Assembly (NCBI GenBank): GCA_000404785.1
Contig: ASNI01000010.1
Span: 1 to 61,515, forward strand
Direction: 5' to 3'
Length of the DNA: 61,515 nucleotides
Origin: Cloacimonetes bacterium SCGC AAA252-N17
GTDB taxonomy: Bacteria; Cloacimonadota; Cloacimonadia; JGIOTU-2
Part shown: piece by piece, positions 34,573 to 44,425 of the stretch
Layout: each line of letters opens with the position of its first letter
Position numbering within the stretch: the stretch's first letter is position 1
Notes under the pieces: generated by a model
Database searches by the model: none
Seen by the model: the letters and a program-made list of their open reading frames with translations, nothing else
What the model was told of the DNA's origin: nothing
Translations under genes and position numbers: made by a program

Positions 34573-37292
34573 CAAAAAATGTGTATTATTTCGGTAAAAT
34601 AAAAACCGATGGAAATAAAACAATGAAGGAAATTCTAGGCGGAAAGGGAGCAAACCTAGCAGAAATGTCTAATCTAGGAATTCCTGTTCCCCCAGGTTTT
34701 ACCTTATCAACGGAAATATGCGATTATTTCAACAAATATAACCAGCACTATCCCGAAAATTTGAAGAAGGAGGTCGAAGATAACCTTCACTTTTTGGAAA
34801 AAGAAATTAATATGAAATTTGGAGATGCTCACAAGCCGCTTCTTCTTTCAGTTCGTTCCGGTGCTGCTGTGTCCATGCCCGGCATGATGGATACGATCCT
34901 CAATCTCGGGCTCAATGATGAATCAGTTAAGGGTTTTGCTGAAACCACTGAAAACGCAAGATTTGTCTGGGATGCCTACCGCAGACTCATTCAAATGTTT
35001 GGAAATGTTGTTCATCAAATTGATTCTGAGCTCTTTGAAGATGTACTTACACGTATCAAGAACATAAAAAAAGTTACACTTGATATTGACCTGAACGCCG
35101 ATGATCTTAAGCTGGTTGTCGAGCAATATAAAGAAATCTATAAAGAAGAAATGGGTGAGGAATTCCCTCAAAATCCTTACGATCAACTCTGGTCAGCGAT
35201 CGATTCGGTTTTCAATTCATGGAGTAACGCTCGGGCAATAAAATATCGTGAACTGAACAATATAACTGGGCTTCTCGGCACTGCGGTGAATGTCCAGACA
35301 ATGGTCTTCGGGAATATGGGTGAAGACTGTGCCACAGGTGTTGCCTTCACGCGTGATCCTTCTACAGGAGAGGATAGATTCTTTGGAGAATTTCTCGTTA
35401 ATGCTCAGGGTGAAGATGTTGTTTCGGGTATTCGAACTCCTCAGGAAATTACTAAAGAAAATTCAATACAATGGGCAAAAAATAATGATATTCCTCCAAA
35501 TGAAAGAATTGAAAAGTATCCTTCTCTTGAAGAATTAATGCCCGCGGCTTACAAAGAACTTTTTAAGATTCAGAAAAAATTGGAAGACCATTACAAAGAT
35601 ATGCAGGATCTTGAATTCACTATTCAGAAAGGCACTCTGTTCATTCTTCAAACGCGAACCGGCAAGCGTACAGCAAATGCAGCAGTAAAAATCGCAGTTG
35701 ATATGGTGAAAGAAGGAATGATTTTAAAAGATACCGCCTTGATGCGAATTCAACCTGAACAATTAGAACAGCTACTGCACCCTAGTTTCAGTGAAGATGA
35801 GAAAAAGAAAGCTTTTGATGAAGGGAGATTTCTTGCAAAGGGTCTGCCAGCATCCCCAGGAGCAGCAGTTGGAAAGGTGGTTTTCTTTGCAGAAGATGCA
35901 GTTAAGTGGAAAGAGCGAAATGAGAAAACCATTCTGGTCAGAATTGAAACTTCCCCGGAAGATATTGCTGGTATGGATGCGGCACAAGGAATATTGACGG
36001 CACACGGCGGAATGACCTCTCACGCCGCGGTCGTAGCCCGCGGAATGGGAAAGTGCTGTGTAGCAGGATGCGGCGATATCAATATCGATCTTAAAGAAAA
36101 GAAATTCTTTGTGAATGACCACGTGATAAAAGAGGGTGATTTCATTTCTATTGATGGCTCTACCGGTGAAGTATTTGAAGGTAAGATCGGCACAAAATCC
36201 CCAGAATTTTCCGAAGAATTTGAGCAGCTTATGAAATGGGCAGATAAAAAAGCTCGATTACACGTCCATGCAAATGCTGATACTCCAAAGGATTCCAGTA
36301 TTGCGCTTGACTTTGGCGCTGTGGGAATCGGATTATGCAGAACGGAGCACATGTTCTTTGGAGAGAACAGGATCGATTTCGTCCGTGGTATGATCCTTGC
36401 TGATTCTCCTGAAGAAAGAAAATATCCTCTCGAAGAACTGAAGAAGAATCAGATCGAGGATTTTAAAGGTATTCTCAAAGTCATGCAGGGCTTTCCTGTA
36501 ACGATCCGCCTGCTGGATCCACCACTTCACGAATTTCTTCCTGACCTGCAGGATGAAGAAGAGATCCAGAAATTGAGCAAGAAATTCAACAAATCAGCTC
36601 AAGATATAAAGGCGAGGATCAATCAACTCAAGGAATTTAATCCAATGCTCGGGCATCGGGGTTGCCGTCTGGGTATAACCTTCCCGGATATATATGATAT
36701 GCAGATCGAGGCAATTATTGAATCCGCATGCAAACTCAAAGAAAAAGGGATCGACTCCAAACCGGAAATTATGATACCCCTCGTCAGTGACGTGAATGAA
36801 TATACCTTCATTGAGAAACGTGCCAGAGAAATTGCTACTCGCATTATTGAAAAAAGTGGCGTCGAGCTTAAATATAAAGTTGGCACAATGATTGAGATAC
36901 CTCGTGCATGTCTTGTAGCCGATGAGATTGCCGAGTATGCAGAATTTTTCTCTTTTGGTACGAATGACCTTACACAAATGGGATTTGGCTTTTCCCGCGA
37001 TGATGCCGTAAAATTCCTTAAACCATACGGAGAGATCGGCATCCTTGACAGTGATCCCTTCCAGGTGTTAGACCAGAAGGGTATTGGTGAACTTATCAAA
37101 ATTGCTATTGAAAAAGGAAGAAAAACAAATCCTAAATTAATAATCGGTATGTGCGGGGAACACGGTGGAGAATCAAGTTCGATTGAATTTTGTCACAAAG
37201 TGGGCTTGAATTACGTGAGCTGCTCACCCTTCCGTGTACCTATCGCTCGCCTTGCTGCAGCACAAGCTGCAATTAAAAATCCAAAAAAATGA
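34569..37292 (+). CDS. ppdK: Pyruvate, phosphate dikinase
   Basis: 907 residues, normal for the family. N-terminal ATP-grasp (GKGANLAEMSNLGIPVPPGFTLS; SVRSGAAVSMPGMMDTILNLGLND), phosphohistidine domain with GGMTSHAAVVARGMGKCCVAGC, and a C-terminal PEP/pyruvate barrel ending GMCGEHGGESSSIEFCHKVGLNYVSCSPFRVPIARLAAAQAAI. It interconverts pyruvate + ATP + Pi with PEP + AMP + PPi. In anaerobes it serves either PEP-forming or PPi-using glycolysis. It is in the nadD-led cluster with a 4-base overlap on both sides. Confidence 0.98.
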   Translation: MTKNVYYFGKIKTDGNKTMKEILGGKGANLAEMSNLGIPVPPGFTLSTEICDYFNKYNQHYPENLKKEVEDNLHFLEKEINMKFGDAHKPLLLSVRSGAAVSMPGMMDTILNLGLNDESVKGFAETTENARFVWDAYRRLIQMFGNVVHQIDSELFEDVLTRIKNIKKVTLDIDLNADDLKLVVEQYKEIYKEEMGEEFPQNPYDQLWSAIDSVFNSWSNARAIKYRELNNITGLLGTAVNVQTMVFGNMGEDCATGVAFTRDPSTGEDRFFGEFLVNAQGEDVVSGIRTPQEITKENSIQWAKNNDIPPNERIEKYPSLEELMPAAYKELFKIQKKLEDHYKDMQDLEFTIQKGTLFILQTRTGKRTANAAVKIAVDMVKEGMILKDTALMRIQPEQLEQLLHPSFSEDEKKKAFDEGRFLAKGLPASPGAAVGKVVFFAEDAVKWKERNEKTILVRIETSPEDIAGMDAAQGILTAHGGMTSHAAVVARGMGKCCVAGCGDINIDLKEKKFFVNDHVIKEGDFISIDGSTGEVFEGKIGTKSPEFSEEFEQLMKWADKKARLHVHANADTPKDSSIALDFGAVGIGLCRTEHMFFGENRIDFVRGMILADSPEERKYPLEELKKNQIEDFKGILKVMQGFPVTIRLLDPPLHEFLPDLQDEEEIQKLSKKFNKSAQDIKARINQLKEFNPMLGHRGCRLGITFPDIYDMQIEAIIESACKLKEKGIDSKPEIMIPLVSDVNEYTFIEKRAREIATRIIEKSGVELKYKVGTMIEIPRACLVADEIAEYAEFFSFGTNDLTQMGFGFSRDDAVKFLKPYGEIGILDSDPFQVLDQKGIGELIKIAIEKGRKTNPKLIIGMCGEHGGESSSIEFCHKVGLNYVSCSPFRVPIARLAAAQAAIKNPKK

Positions 37293-37498
37293 ATATTATT
37301 CAGTTCTTTAATAAACGCATAAAACTTATGAATATACTCGATCTCAAATTAGCGCAGATCGTTGCAGCACTTGTTATGTGGATCGTGATCAAGATATTTC
37401 CGGTGCTCACAAAAGTTGACTATATTTGGCTCATTATACCAATAGTATTCATCTCGATTCGTTTATTTTATATAGTCTTTGCTAAGAAAGAAGCATAA
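37289..37498 (+). CDS. Small inner-membrane protein
   Basis: 69 residues (56 if ATG at 37328 is used) with two predicted membrane helices, LAQIVAALVMWIVIKIFP and YIWLIIPIVFISIRLFYIVFA. It begins inside the ppdK stop (ATGA overlap), so it is co-translated. No cysteine or conserved motif; function unknown. tRNA-Val follows within 10 bases. Confidence 0.6.
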   Translation: MNIIQFFNKRIKLMNILDLKLAQIVAALVMWIVIKIFPVLTKVDYIWLIIPIVFISIRLFYIVFAKKEA

Positions 37499-37507
37499 AT
37501 TTAGGTC

Positions 37508-37584
37508 GGGTGATTAGCTCAGCCGGTTAGAGCGCTACGTTCACATCGTAGAGGTCACTGGTTCGAATCCAGTATCACCCACCA
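37508..37584 (+). tRNA. tRNA-Val (anticodon CAC)
   Basis: 77-base cloverleaf. Acceptor GGGTGAT pairs fully with ATCACCC, anticodon arm CTACG-TTCACAT-CGTAG has CAC in the loop, and the T-arm is CACTG-GTTCGAAT-CCAGT. CCA is encoded. The DNA after it changes to very AT-rich accessory sequence. Confidence 0.97.
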
Positions 37585-37634
37585 TTTTTACAACCCGTAA
37601 AAAGAAATTACAAGCAAATATGCTTGTTGTTTAT

Positions 37635-37670
37635 TTGACAAACTATTTTCCAATTAAAAATGTTGAGAAT
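37635..37670 (+). promoter_or_regulatory. TTGACA promoter-like box before the SatD-like gene
   Basis: TTGACA at 37635-37640 lies about 30 bases before the ATG at 37671. A longer reading of the gene would run through it, so it supports the later start. The -10 part (AAATGT region) is weak. Confidence 0.35.
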
Positions 37671-38357
37671 ATGAAAATCGAAAAGAATAAATATTATGCA
37701 GTACTTACAGGGGATATCATCAAGTCGTCGAGTCTTCATTATAGTACTAGAAGAAAATTATACAACACAATTAAAAGTATTTCAGATTTATTAAGAATAA
37801 AATATAAGCAAATTATACCATATGATATTGATATTTTTAGAGGTGATAGCTGGCAATTATTAATAACCGATCCAGTATTCTCATTGAGGATTGCGTTGTT
37901 AATAAGGGTATTACTAAAAATTTTAATGGAGAACATTATGATTGATTCTAGAATAGCAATTGGTATTGGGACCATTGACTTTATTTCTGAGCAGAATTTA
38001 TCTTCAAGTGATGGTGATGCATTCCGTTCTTCGGGCTTGTCTTTGGAAAATAATCCAAAGCAGTTTAACCTGACATTTTCAATCTCACAACCTCGATATC
38101 GAATTTATTCTGATTTATTTGATATCATCATAAAACTAACTGATTTTCATGTCAATAAATCTACATTACAACAGACAAGGGCATTATATGGTGCCTTAAG
38201 TAAACTTACGCAAATGCAAACAGTAAAAAACGTTTTTCAAAATTCAATTACCCAACAAGCGGTAGCTGATCATCTCAACAAAGCTGGATGGCTATATATA
38301 AAATATGCTTTAAATTTCTTTGAAAAACAAGTTAATGAACTTTTAATGGGCATTTAG
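37671..38357 (+). CDS. SatD-like protein
   Basis: About 228 residues. It opens YYAVLTGDIIKSS, then IDIFRGDSWQLL, and later RIAIGIGTIDF followed by SSDGDAFRSSGL, the conserved blocks of SatD-like proteins. The C-terminal part (about 180-225) looks like a small helix-turn-helix region (NSITQQAVADHLNKAGWLYI). Known members are uncharacterised; the name comes from the streptococcal sat locus near the SRP gene ffh. Here the pair with the next membrane gene sits between tRNA-Val and ftsY. Base composition is markedly more AT-rich than the flanking core genes. Confidence 0.65.
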   Translation: MKIEKNKYYAVLTGDIIKSSSLHYSTRRKLYNTIKSISDLLRIKYKQIIPYDIDIFRGDSWQLLITDPVFSLRIALLIRVLLKILMENIMIDSRIAIGIGTIDFISEQNLSSSDGDAFRSSGLSLENNPKQFNLTFSISQPRYRIYSDLFDIIIKLTDFHVNKSTLQQTRALYGALSKLTQMQTVKNVFQNSITQQAVADHLNKAGWLYIKYALNFFEKQVNELLMGI

Positions 38358-38366
38358 GGGATATAT

Positions 38367-39089
38367 ATGAGTAAATTTATGTATACTGTATTTCTATTAC
38401 TATTTTCCTCTCATGTGCTTTATTTCTTTATAATTCGAGATCGTTTTGCATCAATATCTAAGCACATTATGGTTTATCTAATAGTAAATTCATTATTTAT
38501 AGCTTTATTATCGTATATTTATTTAGGAATTTTTCAATTAATATATTTACCTGTTATAATTTTTTTAATCTATTTCATTATCAATTATTTATCATTACGA
38601 ATTTTAATAAATTCTAAAACTACTTTTTTTGTAATTCAAGTTTTCTATATAATATCATTTTTTTCTTTTTCATTCTGGATTTCACAAAATTATTGTTACG
38701 GCAATATTATATGGACACGATATTTAAACAAAGAGATATTATTATTGAATATATTGATTATTGGGTTAATCGTTAATACAAAAGTTAATGGGATTATTAT
38801 TGAATTTTGTCTAAAGCCTTATAGAAAAAAAGAATGTCATGAAAATGATTCAAAAAAATGTGGAACAATAATTGGATACTTAGAAAGAAGCCTCATCTTT
38901 TTCTTTGTTCTTATTGATGTTCCAATTGCAATTGGCTTTTTAATTGCAGCAAAATCTTTCCGTTTTGGTTACATTAAAGAAGTATATAACCGGAAAGAAA
39001 CTGAATATATTATTATCGGTACATTATATAGTTATCTTTTGGGTCTGATTGTTTCTTATACGTGCAAATATTTATTCGTGAGCCTTTAA
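38367..39089 (+). CDS. DUF3307-like membrane protein
   Basis: 240 residues with about six predicted membrane helices. The first segment (FLLLFSSHVLYFFIIRDRFASISKHIMVYLIVNSLFIALL) resembles DUF3307 proteins, which start with a helix, a drop of polar residues and a His-containing second helix. DUF3307 genes are often next to SatD-like genes, as here (9-base gap). The remainder is poorly conserved and very AT-rich. Function is unknown. Confidence 0.5.
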   Translation: MSKFMYTVFLLLFSSHVLYFFIIRDRFASISKHIMVYLIVNSLFIALLSYIYLGIFQLIYLPVIIFLIYFIINYLSLRILINSKTTFFVIQVFYIISFFSFSFWISQNYCYGNIIWTRYLNKEILLLNILIIGLIVNTKVNGIIIEFCLKPYRKKECHENDSKKCGTIIGYLERSLIFFFVLIDVPIAIGFLIAAKSFRFGYIKEVYNRKETEYIIIGTLYSYLLGLIVSYTCKYLFVSL

Positions 39090-39194
39090 TGACATTAAGA
39101 AATACTAACGCTGTCGAATCAACATTATTGTCAAAAAAAAACTTGATTCATTCTTACCTACACAAAATTTGATGCAAAATATTTGGAGTTCCTA

Positions 39195-40118
39195 TTGTCC
39201 CTTGTAACCGGCTTAAAAAAGAAATTAGCTAAAACACATAACTCATTCATCAAGCGTATTGCGGAGATCGTACAGTTAAGTGGCAGAGTTGATGAAGAGC
39301 TCATTGAAGATATTGAAGATATCCTCATTCAGGCAGATCTCGGTGTTTCTATAACGGGCAAAATTATCTCACAACTAGAAGAGCAAATACGACTGCATAA
39401 GCTATCAAATACAGAGCAGGTGTTTAGTGCACTTGAGAATATCATCATTACTATTCTCCATGATGAATACAAAGATGTTGATGCCATTGATTTCAATCCC
39501 AAAGAGAAGCCCTATGTTTTGCTTTTTATCGGAGTGAACGGTGTGGGTAAAACTACAACCATTGCCAAATGTGCGCATCGTTTCAAAAATAACGGCAAGA
39601 AAGTTCTCCTTGTTGCAGGTGACACTTTCCGAGCTGCAGCAATCGAGCAGCTCGAATTCTGGGCAAAGAGAATTGGTGTTGCAATCATCGGACAAGAATA
39701 CGGCTCTGATCCCTCTTCGGTTATTTTTAACGCAATGCAGTCTGCAAAAGCCCAGTCCTACGATGTAGTGCTAATTGATACTGCGGGCAGACTTCATACA
39801 AAAATTAATTTAATGAGGGAACTCGAAAAGATCGAACGGACTATTCAGAAACACATATCTGATGCACCTCATCAGGTACTGCTTGTCATCGATGCCACAA
39901 CCGGCCAGAATGGCGTTCAGCAAGCAACTAAATTCCTCGAATCCATACCGATCGACGGTATTATACTCACGAAACTTGACGGCACTGCTAAAGGTGGTGT
40001 AGCTTTTGGTATCAAAGACAGTCTTCAGATACCGATCAAAGCCATCGGAGTTGGCGAACAAATGGATGATCTGAAGGACTTTGATGCGACAGAATTCGTG
40101 AAAGCAATTTTTGAATAA
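39195..40118 (+). CDS. ftsY: Signal recognition particle receptor FtsY
   Basis: About 307 residues. The NG GTPase is complete: VNGVGKTTTIAK (G1), DTFRAAAIEQLEFW, DTAGRLHTK (G3), TKLDGTAKGGVAFG (G4). The acidic A domain of E. coli FtsY is absent, as in many phyla. The start is most likely TTG at 39195 because GGAG lies 6 bases before it; an earlier TTG at 39183 has no RBS. FtsY docks ribosome-SRP complexes at the membrane. The rnf genes follow by about 60 bases. Confidence 0.95.
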   Translation: MSLVTGLKKKLAKTHNSFIKRIAEIVQLSGRVDEELIEDIEDILIQADLGVSITGKIISQLEEQIRLHKLSNTEQVFSALENIIITILHDEYKDVDAIDFNPKEKPYVLLFIGVNGVGKTTTIAKCAHRFKNNGKKVLLVAGDTFRAAAIEQLEFWAKRIGVAIIGQEYGSDPSSVIFNAMQSAKAQSYDVVLIDTAGRLHTKINLMRELEKIERTIQKHISDAPHQVLLVIDATTGQNGVQQATKFLESIPIDGIILTKLDGTAKGGVAFGIKDSLQIPIKAIGVGEQMDDLKDFDATEFVKAIFE

Positions 40119-40176
40119 TGAATATTTTTAATTTTCCATTTTGCATTTTAAATTTTAAATTCCCAAAGGACTGATT

Positions 40177-41502
40177 ATGTGTGCAAAAACCTTTAAGGGT
40201 GGTATCCATCCGTATGATTATAAGCATTTCTCGAATCATAAAGTTATTGAGAAATTTCCTGCACCCGAAAAACTATATATACCGTTAATTCAGCATATCG
40301 GACGCCCTGCTGTCCCGATCGTCAAGGTCGGAGATGAAGTGAAAAAAGGGCAAAAGATCGCTGATGCTGACGGATTTGTTTCCATTCCTATGCATAGTCC
40401 CGTTTCCGGCAAGGTTACTAAGATCAGACCTTATCCACATCCAACCGGCACGATTCAACATGCAATTGAGATTGAGAATGACGGAAATTACGAATGGATA
40501 TCCGAACTTCAAGATGATGAGCAATATTTTTCATTAAGTGGCGAAGAAATGAAAGAGCGCATTCAGGAAGCCGGTATCTGCGGTATGGGTGGCGCCGGAT
40601 TTCCTACTCATGTAAAGCTTTCTCCTCCTGTTAACCGTCCGATAGATACAGTCATTCTGAACGGTGTGGAGTGCGAACCATATCTCACCTCAGATCATCG
40701 CCTGATGCTCGAACATCCTGAAGAGGTCATTGCGGGTCTGCGCATCATAATGAAAGTGCTGGGCGCAAAGCGGGGATACATTGGCATCGAGCTCAATAAA
40801 AAAGATGCTATCATAATTTTTAAACAAATGCTTCGGGATCAAAAAAATATCAATGTTATACCATGTCAGCTTCGTTACCCACAGGGGGCAGAAAAGCAAC
40901 TGATCTTTGCAGCCACAAAACGCAAAGTACCTGCTGGCGGACTTCCAATGGATGTAGGAGTTGTTGTTCAAAATGTGGGAACTGCGTTTGCAATATATGA
41001 AGCGCTGCGTTATCATAAACCTCTCATTGAGAGAATTACTACAATAAGCGGTTCCATCGTAAATGAGCCCAAAAACCTGAAAGTGCCAATTGGAACACCT
41101 CTTTCTCAACTGCTTGAATTCTGCGGTGGAACATCTGAGGACATAGGAAAAATAATTTCCGGCGGTCCTATGATGGGTTTTGCACTTCCCGATCTGGAAG
41201 CACCGGCAACAAAGACGACTTCGGGTTTTGTATTCATGAGTAATAAAGAAGTAGTTGATACTACAGAAGCTCCTTGTTTGCGTTGTGGACGCTGTGTCGA
41301 TGCATGTCCGATGAACCTTTTGCCAACCTTCATTGCTGATAAAGTGAAAAACGGACAATATGAAGAAGCTATGAAATTGGGAGTTCTTGATTGTATTGAA
41401 TGCGGTTCGTGCGGCTTTGTGTGCCCTTCACATATTCAGCTTGTGCAATGGATCAAGATCGGCAAAATCGAAGCAAATAAACTTAAACGCCAAGATAAAT
41501 AG
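40177..41502 (+). CDS. rnfC: Rnf complex subunit RnfC
   Basis: 441 residues. N-terminal barrel-sandwich (GGIHPYDYKHFSNHKVIEKF), an NADH/FMN-binding SLBB-like region (GICGMGGAGFPTHVKLSPP), and two 4Fe-4S motifs near the end (CLRCGRCVDACP, CIECGSCGFVCP). It is the NADH-side module of ferredoxin:NAD+ oxidoreductase. The long Ala/Lys-rich tail of some proteobacterial RnfC is missing. AAAGGA precedes the ATG. First gene of rnfCDGEAB, the order usual in anaerobes. Confidence 0.97.
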   Translation: MCAKTFKGGIHPYDYKHFSNHKVIEKFPAPEKLYIPLIQHIGRPAVPIVKVGDEVKKGQKIADADGFVSIPMHSPVSGKVTKIRPYPHPTGTIQHAIEIENDGNYEWISELQDDEQYFSLSGEEMKERIQEAGICGMGGAGFPTHVKLSPPVNRPIDTVILNGVECEPYLTSDHRLMLEHPEEVIAGLRIIMKVLGAKRGYIGIELNKKDAIIIFKQMLRDQKNINVIPCQLRYPQGAEKQLIFAATKRKVPAGGLPMDVGVVVQNVGTAFAIYEALRYHKPLIERITTISGSIVNEPKNLKVPIGTPLSQLLEFCGGTSEDIGKIISGGPMMGFALPDLEAPATKTTSGFVFMSNKEVVDTTEAPCLRCGRCVDACPMNLLPTFIADKVKNGQYEEAMKLGVLDCIECGSCGFVCPSHIQLVQWIKIGKIEANKLKRQDK

Positions 41503-41520
41503 TTTTTGGAGGTTTTGAAC

Positions 41521-42600
41521 GTGAGTTTAGTGAATGTTTCTTCTTCTCCGCACCTGCATGAACAGGTAAATGTTCGCCGGGTGATGTGGACTGTTGTTAT
41601 CGCTCTTCTACCTGCACTTATTGCTGCATACATTTTCTTTGGATGGAGATCGATCTGGATAACCATTCTTGGAGTGGTTGCTGCTGTGGGAACAGAAGCC
41701 CTGGTGCAATTTTCAACAAAAAGACCTATAACAATTTCTGATGGAAGCGCAGTCGTTACAGGAATGCTCCTCGCTTTCAATCTTCCACCTCTTTCGCCGT
41801 GGTGGATACCTGTTGTGGGTTCTATTTTCGCTATCACTATTGGAAAGCAGATTTTTGGTGGACTGGGCTATAATCCTGTCAATCCTGCGCTTCTTGGTCG
41901 TGCCTTTCTTATGGCATCCTGGCCTATTCAGATGACAACAGGTTGGGCAACAAAGCTTGCTAATGCCGGCGTTGCAACTGTTTCGGGGCTCAAGCAAACT
42001 TTGATAACCGGTGGAAATGCTCAGCTTCAAAATCTGATAACTTCTGCCACTCCTCTTAATCTCGCTCAACAGATTCGCGGTGATATCATTGCGGGAACAG
42101 CTGGGGATTCTGCCAGGACTATTTTTCACCAGCTTTCATCCTTGGATTATATCAAAGACCTTTTCTGGGGTAATATTGGCGGATGTATCGGCGAAGTATC
42201 GGCTGCTGCTATTATACTTGGAGCTGCTATTCTTGTGTACAAGCATTACATCGAATGTCGGATACCTATTGGTTACATCGGAACTGTCGCCTTCCTGAGC
42301 TGGATGATTGGCGGAATTGACGGGCTTTTCTCCGGTCCAATTTTATTCCACATTTTCTCTGGCGGTCTTATTCTTGGCGCTTTCTTTATGGCTACGGACA
42401 TGGTCACATCTCCTGTTACAAAAAAAGGACGGCTCATCTTTGGCATTGGGTGTGGACTACTTACAGTCGTGATCCGCACCTGGGGAGGTTATCCTGAAGG
42501 AGTGTGCTATTCCATTCTCATTATGAACATCGCTACACCGCTAATTGACAGGTTAACCCCGCAAAAACCCTTTGGGTATAGAAAGAAATTCAATAAGTAA
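41521..42600 (+). CDS. rnfD: Rnf complex subunit RnfD
   Basis: About 359 residues from GTG at 41521, which has GGAGG 8 bases upstream; an earlier TTG lies before the RBS. Nine or so membrane helices. TSATPLN near residue 180 holds the Thr that carries covalent FMN, and CIGEVSAAAIILGA is a conserved membrane segment. RnfD forms part of the ion path. Confidence 0.96.
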   Translation: MSLVNVSSSPHLHEQVNVRRVMWTVVIALLPALIAAYIFFGWRSIWITILGVVAAVGTEALVQFSTKRPITISDGSAVVTGMLLAFNLPPLSPWWIPVVGSIFAITIGKQIFGGLGYNPVNPALLGRAFLMASWPIQMTTGWATKLANAGVATVSGLKQTLITGGNAQLQNLITSATPLNLAQQIRGDIIAGTAGDSARTIFHQLSSLDYIKDLFWGNIGGCIGEVSAAAIILGAAILVYKHYIECRIPIGYIGTVAFLSWMIGGIDGLFSGPILFHIFSGGLILGAFFMATDMVTSPVTKKGRLIFGIGCGLLTVVIRTWGGYPEGVCYSILIMNIATPLIDRLTPQKPFGYRKKFNK

Positions 42601-42621
42601 TCATATATTTTTGAGGATAGT

Positions 42622-43152
42622 ATGAAAGATTTTATTCGTCCCGCTCTGGTCTTGCTAGTCATTTGTTTGATCTCGGGTGCAATTCTTGCTTTTATTTATC
42701 AACAAACCGCACCGCTCATTGCTGAGAATAAGCTGAAAGCAGAAGAAGCTGCACGCATACTGGTCCTGCCCGATGCTGAATTCTTTAAGCCGGTTTCGGA
42801 TAGCAGTGAGGTGCTTTATTATGAAGGATACAATGCAGACAGCACGCTTGTTGGTTATATTTTTTCCTGTGTGCAGTACGGGTATAGTAGCGATGTAAAA
42901 ACAATTGTCGGACTTACTCCCGAGCTTATGATCAATGCGATCACTGTTGTATCACAGGCAGAAACTCCCGGGCTCGGTGCGAACTGCACAAGAGAAGATT
43001 TTACTGCTCAATTTACCGGTAAAAATCCTGATAATATCTATGTTGATAAAGACGGTGGTGATATTCAATCCCTTACCGGTGCGACCATCACTACACGCGC
43101 TGTCACCAATGCAATTCGTGAAACTTTTCAAAAGCTTCGTGATAGATTATAG
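42622..43152 (+). CDS. rnfG: Rnf complex subunit RnfG
   Basis: 176 residues with one N-terminal membrane helix and a periplasmic FMN-binding domain. SLTGATITTRAV near residue 152 contains the Thr that forms the phosphoester to FMN. ETPGLGANC, about residue 113, is also conserved. GAGGA precedes the ATG. Confidence 0.95.
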   Translation: MKDFIRPALVLLVICLISGAILAFIYQQTAPLIAENKLKAEEAARILVLPDAEFFKPVSDSSEVLYYEGYNADSTLVGYIFSCVQYGYSSDVKTIVGLTPELMINAITVVSQAETPGLGANCTREDFTAQFTGKNPDNIYVDKDGGDIQSLTGATITTRAVTNAIRETFQKLRDRL

Positions 43153-43164
43153 GCGAGGAGAATA

Positions 43165-43767
43165 ATGAAAGCAATTCAAGAATTTACAAAAGGCATCATA
43201 AAAGAAAATCCTGTTTTCGTTATGGCACTTGGTTTATGCCCTACTCTTGCGGTCAGCACCTCTGTACAGAATGCCATTGGAATGGGCGCTGCTGCAACCT
43301 TTGTTCTCCTTTGCTCAAATATCTTTATCTCACTTATCAAAAATTTTATTCCAAGCAAAGTCCGTATTCCTTGTTATATTTTAGTGATCGCCTCCTTTGT
43401 TACAATTGTTGATATGGTCATGGAGGCATACGTCCCGCCACTTCATAAAAGTCTCGGGATTTTCATTCCTCTCATTGTGGTGAATTGTATAATTCTTGGA
43501 AGAGCAGAAGCATTTGCAAGCAAGAATGGAGTCTTCAGATCCATGCTGGACGGACTTGGAATGGGGCTTGGTTTTATGCTTGCAATTATTATAATTGCTT
43601 CGATAAGGGAAATTCTGGGTGTCGGTACGATCCTTGATATTCGAATTCTTCCCGCTTCATACAAGCCGATGATCGTTGCTATTCTTCCTCCAGGCGCTTT
43701 TATTACGATAGGTCTTTTAATGGGTTTATTAAATATTTTTCAAAACAAGAAGAAATCTAAGGCATAG
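43165..43767 (+). CDS. rnfE: Rnf complex subunit RnfE
   Basis: 200 residues with six membrane helices. GLCPTLAVSTSVQNAIGMG near the start and IPLIVVNCIILGRAEAFAS are the conserved helix pair that carries the central membrane [2Fe-2S] cysteines in Rnf/NQR. RnfE and RnfA are homologous and pack as an antiparallel pair. Confidence 0.96.
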   Translation: MKAIQEFTKGIIKENPVFVMALGLCPTLAVSTSVQNAIGMGAAATFVLLCSNIFISLIKNFIPSKVRIPCYILVIASFVTIVDMVMEAYVPPLHKSLGIFIPLIVVNCIILGRAEAFASKNGVFRSMLDGLGMGLGFMLAIIIIASIREILGVGTILDIRILPASYKPMIVAILPPGAFITIGLLMGLLNIFQNKKKSKA

Positions 43768-43784
43768 ATTAACAAGGAGCATTA

Positions 43785-44414
43785 ATGGATTTCTCAACAC
43801 TTTTTTTAATTATTATCGGTTCAATATTTATTAATAACTTTGTGATCCATCGTTTTCTGGGCTTATGCCCCTACATTGGTGTTTCAAAGAATATGGACTC
43901 GGCATTCGGCATGGGCATGGCAGTTATCTTCGTGATGACTATGGCTTCGACAATTACATGGCTTATCTATACATTTTTCCTCAATAAAGCAACAAGTATT
44001 TTTGGTCTTGACCTGACCTTCCTTCGCACAATCGCATTCATTCTCAGTATTGCCGTGCTTGTCCAATTTGTCGAGATGGTTATAAAAAAAGCTGCACCTG
44101 AACTTTATAAAGCGCTCGGTATCTACCTCCCTCTTATCACTACGAACTGCGCAGTGCTTGGTGTTTCGATTTTAAATATTAATAGCTTTTTTAAAATAGA
44201 CGGTACTCCAGTTTCCGCTAGTTTTATCAAATCAATTATTCAGGGAGCTTCAGCAGGAGTTGGTTTCACGCTTGTTCTCGTGCTCATGGCTGGCATTCGC
44301 GAACGTCTTGAATACAGTAAAGTTCCCAAATCAATGAAGGGAATGCCCATTTCATTTATTATTGCAGGTTGTATGGCTCTTGCCTTTCTCGGATTTTCCG
44401 GAATGAAATTTTAA
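43785..44414 (+). CDS. rnfA: Rnf complex subunit RnfA
   Basis: 209 residues with six membrane helices. FLGLCPYIGVSKNMDSAFGMG and LPLITTNCAVLGVSILN are the counterparts of the RnfE motifs. It is the second half of the membrane core. Confidence 0.96.
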   Translation: MDFSTLFLIIIGSIFINNFVIHRFLGLCPYIGVSKNMDSAFGMGMAVIFVMTMASTITWLIYTFFLNKATSIFGLDLTFLRTIAFILSIAVLVQFVEMVIKKAAPELYKALGIYLPLITTNCAVLGVSILNINSFFKIDGTPVSASFIKSIIQGASAGVGFTLVLVLMAGIRERLEYSKVPKSMKGMPISFIIAGCMALAFLGFSGMKF

Positions 44415-44425
44415 AAGGAGCACAC

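Noticed and set aside
40690..41358. 222-residue frame antisense to rnfC
   Set aside because: rnfC is certain, and the antisense frame has no family features.
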